A DNA stretch of 5,683 nt from RXIX01 sp003989075 (GTDB lineage Bacteria > Pseudomonadota > Gammaproteobacteria > Competibacterales > Competibacteraceae): assembly GCA_029780415.1 (NCBI GenBank), contig JAKOYN010000039.1, positions 1-5,683 of the forward strand, in the 5' to 3' direction. The notes below the pieces were generated by a model, which worked only from the letters and a program-made list of their open reading frames with translations, did no database searches and was not told where the DNA came from. Each line of letters opens with the position of its first letter. Within the stretch, counting starts at the first letter, position 1. Below, piece after piece: positions 1-4,705 of the stretch. Position numbers and translations under genes: made by a program.

Positions 1-228
1 CGCAACAAGGACAAGGTATTGACCCTGTACGGCCATTTGCGCGGCACCCTCGACTATCAGGCCAGCGCGCGCGAGGTGCGTATTGGCACCCCGCTGATCT
101 ACGGCGCAACGCACCAGTTTGGGCGCGGCGCTATCCCGGCCCGTCCCTTCCTCGGTCTATCCAGCAGCGACGAACAGGAATTGCTGGACATCCTCAACGA
201 TCATCTGAGCCGGGCAATGGGCGGGTGA
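1..228 (+). CDS. G: Mu gpG-like virion morphogenesis protein (P2 gpS / Phage_tail_S family), 3' end only
   Basis: The frame is open from the first base, so only the last 75 residues are present and the start lies upstream of the window. The visible part has the hallmark C-terminal block of the phage virion morphogenesis family: a G-x-L-R-x-x-L stretch (residues 11-17), then IGTPLIYGATHQFG (28-41), IPARPFLGLS (45-54) and a final amphipathic helix. In Mu, gpG and its P2 relative gpS are tail completion / head-tail joining factors, and gene G lies directly before gene I, exactly as here. A TTG at 19 is in frame but sits inside the conserved domain and is not the start. Family assignment is confident from the motif; the precise role is inferred from Mu and P2. 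Confidence 0.88.
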   Translation, partial: RNKDKVLTLYGHLRGTLDYQASAREVRIGTPLIYGATHQFGRGAIPARPFLGLSSSDEQELLDILNDHLSRAMGG

Positions 229-259
229 TGCCCAACCGCAGGGGGCTTTCCCCAGCCCA

Positions 260-275
260 TGATATTAGAATATCA
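260..275. promoter_or_regulatory. Perfect 7-bp inverted repeat, candidate activator (Mu C/Mor-like) or repressor site
   Basis: TGATATT-AG-AATATCA is a perfect dyad with a 2-base spacer in an AT-rich island within GC-rich DNA. If transcription starts near 307, it is centred near -40 and covers the -35 region of the promoter at 292-300. The half-site TGATAT recurs at 292-297, overlapping the -10. In Mu, the late activator C binds an interrupted palindrome (TTAT-N6-ATAA) just upstream of promoters with poor -35 elements, including PI in front of gene I. Here the layout is GATA-N6-TATC with the same half-site spacing. The dyad is seen directly; its role and the protein that binds it are inferred. 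Confidence 0.6.
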
Positions 276-291
276 GTACGTTCAAATAATC

Positions 292-300
292 TGATATACT
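292..300 (+). promoter_or_regulatory. Extended -10 promoter for the head operon (equivalent of Mu PI)
   Basis: TGATATACT matches the extended -10 element (TGn followed by TATACT, with TATACT at 295-300). At the usual spacing the -35 region (about 272-277) has no recognisable TTGACA. A missing -35 next to an upstream dyad is typical of activator-dependent late promoters such as those of Mu. The predicted start of transcription is about 306-308, on or next to the ATG at 307. The same transcription unit would also receive read-through from the upstream gene. The element is clear; its activity is inferred. Confidence 0.6.
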
Positions 301-306
301 TTATTT

Positions 307-1254
307 ATGAACCCCTTAACTGCCCGTGCCTGTAATTTCGACCTCGGCGCAGCGCCGCCGGACTGGATTCAACTCCTGCCTGCCGGGCCCGCCATTATCG
401 GCAGTGATGGCCGCTCCTGGACCCTGCCTGATCCTGCTGCCCTGCTCACCGAGTTCACCGCCCGTAACAAGCCCCTGGTGGTGGACTGGGAGCACGCATC
501 GGAACACCGCGCGCTCCAGGGGCTGGATGCCCCTGCCGCCGGCTGGATTGACCGCCTTGAAACCCGTGATGGTGCGATCTGGGGGCATGTCGAATGGACC
601 CCGAAGGCGATCCAGCAGATCACCGATCGGGAATATCGCTTCCTCTCGCCCGTCTTCACCTACCAGAAGGCTGATAACCGGATTGTCGCTCTGGTGTCTG
701 CCGGCCTGACCAATCAACCGAATCTCAATCTCACCGCGCTCAATCGCGAGGAATCGCCCATGCCCATGCCTCTCCCTACCGCCGTCTGTTCGGCGCTGGC
801 CTTACCGGCTGGCGCTGATGAACCTGCCGTGATCGCTGCGATTGCCGATCTGGCCCGCGCCGCGAATCGCCCGCAAGCCGATCCCGATCTGACCAAGTTC
901 GTTCCCCGTCCTGACTACGATGCCGCGTTGAACCGCGCCAGTACTGCCGAGGCCAAGCTGGCGGAGATCGAGAAGGCGCAGCTCAACCAGCAGATTGAAA
1001 CCGCCCTGAACCAGGCGTTGCAGGCGGGGCAGATTTGCCCGGCCACCGTCGAGTTCTACCGCGCCGGCTGCCAGAAAGACGGCGGACTGGAGGCATTCAA
1101 GGAATTCATGAAGGCCGCGCCGCCGGTGCTGGGGACTGCGCCGAACCTGGACAGCCAGAAGCCGCCGACCGCACTCAATCGCGCCGCATTCGATGCCCTG
1201 TCGCCCACTGCCCGCGCCGAAGCCCTCAAGGCCGGCACCCGCATCACTGATTAA
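307..1254 (+). CDS. I: Mu gpI-like capsid maturation protease with C-terminal scaffold domain
   Basis: The 315-residue product fits the Mu-like prophage I protein family (Mu-like_Pro). The N-terminal protease part (about 1-140) shows PDWIQLLPAGP (18-28), VVDWEHAS (58-65) with the likely catalytic His63, GWIDRLE (79-85), and EYRFLSPVF (109-117) with the likely nucleophile Ser114; a His/Ser pair fits the herpesvirus/HK97-type prohead protease fold. The second half is Ala/Gln/Glu-rich and helical (about 203-240), as expected of scaffold. It ends in a conserved-looking FDALSPTARAEALKAG...D tail (295-315) that probably contacts coat. The ATG at 307 is the only start that keeps the conserved N-terminus, because a TGA at 292-294 closes the frame upstream. 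It has no Shine-Dalgarno and lies at the predicted transcription start. The gene follows a gpG-like gene and precedes the coat gene, as in Mu. Confidence 0.9.
   Translation: MNPLTARACNFDLGAAPPDWIQLLPAGPAIIGSDGRSWTLPDPAALLTEFTARNKPLVVDWEHASEHRALQGLDAPAAGWIDRLETRDGAIWGHVEWTPKAIQQITDREYRFLSPVFTYQKADNRIVALVSAGLTNQPNLNLTALNREESPMPMPLPTAVCSALALPAGADEPAVIAAIADLARAANRPQADPDLTKFVPRPDYDAALNRASTAEAKLAEIEKAQLNQQIETALNQALQAGQICPATVEFYRAGCQKDGGLEAFKEFMKAAPPVLGTAPNLDSQKPPTALNRAAFDALSPTARAEALKAGTRITD
748..753 (+). promoter_or_regulatory. Internal ribosome binding site for the nested scaffold gene
   Basis: GAGGAA lies inside the protease/scaffold gene, with its AGGA core at 749-752, seven bases before the in-frame ATG at 760. 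It is one of the best Shine-Dalgarno matches in the window, and it sits exactly at the boundary between the protease and scaffold halves. The full-length start at 307 has no such site. This contrast is the main sequence evidence for separate scaffold translation. Confidence 0.65.
760..1254 (+). CDS. Z: Nested in-frame scaffold protein (Mu gpZ / lambda Nu3-like)
   Basis: Translation from the ATG at 760 would give a 164-residue protein identical to the C-terminal half of the protease/scaffold polypeptide. In Mu (I/Z) and lambda (C/Nu3) the capsid scaffold is made from an in-frame start inside the protease gene. The same is suggested here by a GAGGAA site at good spacing and by the domain boundary: the conserved protease motifs end near residue 135 of the long form. 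The product is rich in Ala, Gln and Glu, with a predicted long helix (about residues 52-89 of the short form) and a C-terminal coat-binding candidate segment. A second ATG at 766 is poorly spaced from the site. Internal initiation is inferred, but well supported by the family precedent. Confidence 0.68.
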   Translation: MPMPLPTAVCSALALPAGADEPAVIAAIADLARAANRPQADPDLTKFVPRPDYDAALNRASTAEAKLAEIEKAQLNQQIETALNQALQAGQICPATVEFYRAGCQKDGGLEAFKEFMKAAPPVLGTAPNLDSQKPPTALNRAAFDALSPTARAEALKAGTRITD

Positions 1255-1265
1255 AAGGATCCCTC

Positions 1266-2432
1266 ATGGCCAATACCCTCACCAGCCTGATCCCGGACAT
1301 CTACGCCGCACTGGATGTGGTCAGCCGCGAGCTTGTCGGGTTCATCCCCTCGGTCGCCCGTGATTCCAGCGCCGACCGTCTGGCTCTGAATCAGACCCTG
1401 CGCATCCCGATCAGCCCGACTAATGGCGCTGGCGGCAACATCACTCCCGCCATGGCGCTGCCGTCGGCCGCCGATCAGACCTTCACCAACACCACGATCA
1501 GCATCAGCAAGTCGCGCTACTTCCCGTTCTCATGGACCGGTGAAGAGGAGCGCAACATGAATGCCGGTCCGGGCTACCTGACCCTCAAGCAGGGCCAGAT
1601 CGCCCAGGCCATCCGCGCGGCGGTCAATGAGATCGAAGTGGATGTGGCCACCGCGATCTACAAGGGGGCGTCCCGCGCCTACGGTACTGCCGGTACAACC
1701 CCGTTCGGCACGGCGGGCGATTACACCGATGCCGCGCAGATTCGCAAGATTCTGGACGATAACGGCGCGCCGTCCTCGGATCGGAACCTGGTCCTGAACA
1801 CGGCAGCCGGGGCGAGTATTCGCGGCAAGCAGGCGCAGGCGCAGATGACCAATGACACCAGCCTGCTGCGGCAGGGTGTGTTGCTGGACATCAACAGCTT
1901 CTCGATCCGCGAATCCGCGCAAACCCCGACCGTCACTGCCGGCACCATGGCCAGCGCCACCAGCACCGCCGCTGCGTTCACCGTCGGGCAGACCGTGATC
2001 CCGCTTGCTGCGGCGGGCACCGGCACGGTCGCGGCAGGCGACATCGTGACATTCGCCAATGACACCAACCAGTACGTGGTTTCCTCCGTGTCGTTTGCCG
2101 GCGCGAATCCGGCCGCCGGCGACAGCATCACCCTGGCCGCGCCGGGCTTGCGCAAAGCGCAGGGATCGGCCACGCGGGCGATCACCGTAGTGGGCACCGC
2201 TGCCCGTAACCTGGCGTTCCAGCGCAATGCGGTGATCCTCGCCACCCGTCTACCCGCCATTCCGGGCGAGGGCGATCTGGCTAGCGATCGGATGACCGTG
2301 ACCGATCCTTTGTCGGGTCTGGCGCTGGAATTCGCGGTCTATCCCGGCTACCGGATGAACGTCTATCACGTCTCGATTGCCTGGGGCGTGGCCGTCATCA
2401 AACCGGAATACGTCGCGGTGCTGCTGGGCTGA
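1266..2432 (+). CDS. Major capsid protein, P22 coat (gp5)-like family
   Basis: The 388-residue protein opens with MANTLTSLIPDIYAALDVVSRELVGF and has a YFPFSWTGEEE segment (85-95) and a long helix with NEIEVDVATAIYKGA (121-135). A Gly/Ala/Thr-rich beta insertion (about 218-305), including TGTVAAGDIVTFANDTNQYVV, corresponds in position to the inserted domain of P22 coat. The C-terminus has NLAFQRNAVILATRLP (315-330) and a DPLSGLALEFAVYPGYRMNVYHVSIAWG region (347-374), with WGVAVIKPEY closing the core. This pattern is that of the P22 coat family (HK97 fold), not of Mu gpT. It is somewhat shorter than P22 gp5 (about 430 residues). The start is supported by AAGGA at 1255-1259, six bases upstream and directly after the previous stop. 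It would form the icosahedral shell on the scaffold encoded just before it. Confidence 0.85.
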   Translation: MANTLTSLIPDIYAALDVVSRELVGFIPSVARDSSADRLALNQTLRIPISPTNGAGGNITPAMALPSAADQTFTNTTISISKSRYFPFSWTGEEERNMNAGPGYLTLKQGQIAQAIRAAVNEIEVDVATAIYKGASRAYGTAGTTPFGTAGDYTDAAQIRKILDDNGAPSSDRNLVLNTAAGASIRGKQAQAQMTNDTSLLRQGVLLDINSFSIRESAQTPTVTAGTMASATSTAAAFTVGQTVIPLAAAGTGTVAAGDIVTFANDTNQYVVSSVSFAGANPAAGDSITLAAPGLRKAQGSATRAITVVGTAARNLAFQRNAVILATRLPAIPGEGDLASDRMTVTDPLSGLALEFAVYPGYRMNVYHVSIAWGVAVIKPEYVAVLLG

Positions 2433-2435
2433 TCC

Positions 2436-2852
2436 ATGCCCTACGCGACGCTGACCGACATCGAAGATCGTTACCCCGGCGAGCTGACGCAGGCCGGGCC
2501 GACGGTGGATGGCGTGCTGGATGATGCCGCCGTCGAGCTGGCGATTGCGGCGGCGTCGCGTGCCATCGATCTAACCCTGCGCGGCATCGGCTGGACCGTG
2601 CCGGTTGCCGCGCCGGTGCCCGGTTGGCTGGTGGATCTGACGGTAGACATGGCGTTGTACCTGGCCACGCCCACCGCCGTCGCCAGCCAGCCCGACTTTG
2701 CCGACCGGCGCAAACGCTATGACACGGCCCTGTCCGTGCTGGATGACATCGCCAGCGGGAAACGGCTGCCGCCATCACTGGCGGGGGTAACGGTTACTGC
2801 CGGCGTCTTCTTCAGCAGCCAGCCGCGCCGGTTTGGCCGGGGTGCGCTGTGA
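2436..2852 (+). CDS. DUF1320 family protein (Mu gp36-like), head completion / connector
   Basis: The 138-residue protein starts with YATLTDIEDRYPGEL (3-17). A helical core follows with DDAAVELAIAAASRAIDLTLR (29-49), then a P-x-W-L-V-D-L-T-V-D-M-A-L-Y-L helix (62-76), RRKRYDTALSVLDDIASGK (91-109) and the basic ending SSQPRRFGRGAL (127-138). This order is characteristic of DUF1320, which includes Mu gp36, and resembles small helical head-tail connector (gp6/adaptor-type) proteins that dock under the portal. The ATG lies three bases after the coat stop with only a weak GGG upstream, so translation is probably coupled. Family assignment is strong; the connector role is inferred from position and helical make-up. 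Confidence 0.82.
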   Translation: MPYATLTDIEDRYPGELTQAGPTVDGVLDDAAVELAIAAASRAIDLTLRGIGWTVPVAAPVPGWLVDLTVDMALYLATPTAVASQPDFADRRKRYDTALSVLDDIASGKRLPPSLAGVTVTAGVFFSSQPRRFGRGAL

Positions 2853-3298
2853 ACCTGTACCCGGCGCTCGATGCTGTGGTCGCCGACCTCACGCCGCGCT
2901 TCCCTGATCTAACTGTTGGCACGCATGGCGGCGCTTTCACCGAACGCGAGCTGGCCCTGTGGCTGGGCACTGTGCCCTGTCTGCGGGTCGGCTGTCTGGG
3001 CCTGAATCGCATCGCCCCGCGTGGCGGACGCGGCGCATGGCAGGCCGATCTGCGCTGGGCTGCCTACATCCTGACCGCTGATCGTGGGGCGAATAGTCGC
3101 CTGCAACTGGCGCTCGATACCGTCGATACCCTGATCAGTTACCTCATGACGGGGCCGCGCTGGGGCCTGAACGGCAGCGCCCCCACCCTCGACAGCATTC
3201 AAGCGGAAAACCTCTACACCGGTCCGGTCAACGTGCTCAGCGTCGCGCTGTGGGCGGTGGCCTGGACGCAAACCCATCATTTCACGGGAGTCAGTTAG
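2849..3298 (+). CDS. Candidate Mu gp37-like (DUF1834) head-tail joining / tail terminator protein
   Basis: The 149-residue product begins with GTG, overlapping the previous stop as GTGA; GGGG at 2839-2842 gives a ribosome site six bases upstream, and no suitable ATG exists in the first two thirds. It starts with an amphipathic helix (YPALDAVVADLTPRFP, 4-19) and has a beta-rich middle (VGCLGLNRIAPRGGRGAWQADLRWAAYILTA). A helix with LQLALDTVDTLISYLM (85-100) follows, then the end NVLSVALWAVAWTQTHHF (128-145). The closing aromatic W-x-x-x-W-x-Q strand and alternating strand/helix pattern fit DUF1834 and, more loosely, tail-terminator folds such as lambda gpU. Placement right after DUF1320 and before the tail tube gene agrees with Mu order (36, 37). 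The position-based role is more secure than the family name. Confidence 0.62.
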   Translation: MNLYPALDAVVADLTPRFPDLTVGTHGGAFTERELALWLGTVPCLRVGCLGLNRIAPRGGRGAWQADLRWAAYILTADRGANSRLQLALDTVDTLISYLMTGPRWGLNGSAPTLDSIQAENLYTGPVNVLSVALWAVAWTQTHHFTGVS

Positions 3299-3301
3299 TT
3301 T

Positions 3302-4042
3302 ATGAGCGGTCTGATCTGTGCAGGCAACGTCTATCTCAATCGCAAGGTCTCCGGTGCGTTCACCGGTTTCCATGGCCCGATCAACGCCACCAAGTTCGCG
3401 ATCTCGGTCGGCAAGTCGAACACCATCGAGCGCACCTCGTTCATGCGCGACAGCTATGGCCAGACCCTGGACAGCGTGGTCATTCCGGGCAGTTCCACCC
3501 TGACCATCGAGACCGATGACGCCGCAGCCGACATCCTGCAATACATGCTGCTCGGCACGCTGACTGACGTGACCGGCGACACCACTGCCGTGGTCGATGA
3601 AGCGGCCACCGGCTATCTGGGCAAGTGGACCAAGCTCAGCCGGCGCAACATCGGCAGCGTCACGGTCAAGAACTCAGCCGGCAGCACCACCTATGTCAAC
3701 GGCACCGATTACGTTCTGGACGCCGTAGCCGGCATGGTGAAACCCCTGGCCAGCGGCACCATGACCGACGCGCAAAGCATCAAGGTGAGCTTCACCCCGG
3801 TGGCGATGACCGCCCGCCAGATCATTGCCGCGACCAGCACGGAGGTGCGGGCCATGGTGCGCCTGGACGGCACCAACCTGGCTAATCAAAAGAAGGTCGA
3901 GGTGCTGTGTCATGAGGCGGTACTGATCCCATCGGGTGAACTCGACCTAGCCGGGCAGAAGTTCATCACCTTTGGCCTGTCCGGCACCCTGATCACGCCG
4001 TCGGGTGAATCCGGCCCGCTGAATTATCGCGAGATCGACTGA
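3302..4042 (+). CDS. Major tail tube protein, siphovirus type
   Basis: The 246-residue protein is beta-rich and lacks membrane segments. It has an N-terminal strand region with GLICAGNVYLNRK (3-15), GPINATKFAISVGKS (25-39) and TLTIETDDAAADILQYMLLG (66-85). An insertion has the pattern SVTVKNSAGSTTYVNGTDYVLD (119-140) followed by G-M-V-K-P-L and SIKVSFTPV (159-167), which recurs in phage tail tube subunits. A C-terminal strand block follows, with VLCHEAVLIPSGELDLAG and a final Gly-rich turn. The gene sits between the head-tail joining genes and the tape measure, where a tube gene is expected. GGGAG at 3286-3290 is its ribosome site. No sheath gene precedes it, so a long non-contractile tail is likely. 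It overlaps the next gene by one base (TGATG). Confidence 0.75.
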   Translation: MSGLICAGNVYLNRKVSGAFTGFHGPINATKFAISVGKSNTIERTSFMRDSYGQTLDSVVIPGSSTLTIETDDAAADILQYMLLGTLTDVTGDTTAVVDEAATGYLGKWTKLSRRNIGSVTVKNSAGSTTYVNGTDYVLDAVAGMVKPLASGTMTDAQSIKVSFTPVAMTARQIIAATSTEVRAMVRLDGTNLANQKKVEVLCHEAVLIPSGELDLAGQKFITFGLSGTLITPSGESGPLNYREID

Positions 4043-4425
4043 TGTCCATCACGCTCGGCGCGGTGACCCTGCCCGGTGATCTGCGTTGGGCGGATGAGTT
4101 CGCCTGGTCGCCCCTGGTGCAGAGCAGCGAGTATTCGCTGACCGGGGCGCTGATCGTGCAGGAAGCGGTCAAGCTGGCCGGTCGCCCGATCACCCTGGAG
4201 GCGAAGCAGGAGGGCTTGTGGGTCACGCGCGCGACCGTGCTGGAGCTGCGCGCCCTGGCAGAAACGCCCGGCTGGTCCGGCACGCTGACCCTGCACGATG
4301 GCCGCACGTTCACGGTCGGTTTTCGTGATGACCGCATCAGTGCCGAGCCGATCCGGCATGTTGCGCCGCTCGAATCGGGCGATGCCTACACCCTGACCCT
4401 GAAATTGCAGACCATTCATCTTTAG
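4042..4425 (+). CDS. Conserved phage tail protein of unknown role
   Basis: The 127-residue product has motifs I recognise only as recurring in siphovirus and transposable-phage tail clusters: an opening LGAVTLPGDLRWADEFAWSP (5-24), YSLTGALIVQEA (31-42), AGRPITL (46-52), and LHDGRTFTVGFR (84-95) before a final amphipathic strand. It looks like a small beta-rich structural protein, with no helical repeats. The ATG shares its first base with the stop of the tube gene, so translation is probably coupled. Its place between tube and tape measure is where tail assembly chaperones (lambda G/GT) normally lie, but its composition fits a structural subunit at least as well. Its last sense codon and stop read CTT TAG G, a shift-prone context. 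No function is assigned. Confidence 0.7.
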   Translation: MSITLGAVTLPGDLRWADEFAWSPLVQSSEYSLTGALIVQEAVKLAGRPITLEAKQEGLWVTRATVLELRALAETPGWSGTLTLHDGRTFTVGFRDDRISAEPIRHVAPLESGDAYTLTLKLQTIHL

Positions 4426-4438
4426 GAGTTCCCCCGCC

Positions 4439-4702
4439 ATGTCAACCTACAGCATCCCGCCACCGCCTGAAACGCCGCGTGAAATGCAGCTCACGAAATT
4501 GCAGTTTCTCCGGCTGTTCACGACCGGCGAACGCATCGCAATCCGCGCATCGGCGGACCCGGTGATTGTCGATTTTCTGAGCCTGCTGGACCTGGCTCAG
4601 GATGTCCGGCTCGATGACCCTGACACGATTCAAGGGGTGCACTACCTTGAGTCTGAGGGGCTGATAGCGCCGGGCCGGGCAGCGGAGATTCTGGGGGCGT
4701 AG
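4439..4702 (+). CDS. Small conserved phage protein upstream of tape measure; candidate tail assembly chaperone part
   Basis: The 87-residue product has a proline-rich start (SIPPPPETPREM), then LTKLQFLRLFTTGERIAIRASADPVIVDFLSLLDLAQDVRLDDPDTIQGVHYLESEGLI, shown here only by its motifs: L-T-K-L-Q-F (18-23), a charged helix ending near Ala53, and a C-terminal GLIAPGRAAEIL (75-86). Small proteins of this pattern are common in phage tail clusters but without proven function. It is acidic and helical, which with its position directly before the tape measure would suit the C-terminal part of a tail assembly chaperone. AGGAG at 4424-4428, ten bases from the ATG, supports independent initiation. It is in the same frame as the tape measure gene, separated only by TAG and one codon (GGC). 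Confidence 0.78.
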   Translation: MSTYSIPPPPETPREMQLTKLQFLRLFTTGERIAIRASADPVIVDFLSLLDLAQDVRLDDPDTIQGVHYLESEGLIAPGRAAEILGA

Positions 4703-4705
4703 GGC

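Noticed and set aside
243..258. Hairpin GGGCT-TTCCCC-AGCCC just after the gpG-like gene, possible terminator
   Set aside because: The stem is only 5 bp and is not followed by a run of T, so intrinsic termination is not supported. It may be chance in GC-rich DNA.
326..709. Second + strand frame of 127 codons inside the protease gene
   Set aside because: It has a Pro/Ser/Arg-rich composition typical of out-of-frame GC-rich reading and no motif. The overlapping frame has clear protease motifs.
1257..1262. GGATCC palindrome between the protease and coat genes
   Set aside because: It is a six-base chance palindrome formed by the coat gene's ribosome site and spacer; no other sign of a junction or cloning scar.
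1721..2260. Minus-strand open frame of 179 codons opposite the coat gene
   Set aside because: The + strand coat gene is strongly supported. The reverse reading is rich in Ala/Val/Arg without domain motifs and has no plausible promoter.
2627..2634. Exact E. coli Chi octamer GCTGGTGG
   Set aside because: It lies in coding sequence where the codons explain it (Trp-Leu-Val-Asp). A single octamer in GC-rich DNA is expected by chance, and the host is unknown.
2909..3541. Minus-strand open frame of 210 codons across two head/tail genes
   Set aside because: It is a codon shadow of GC-rich + strand genes, spans a gene junction, shows no recognisable motif, and competes with well-supported phage genes.
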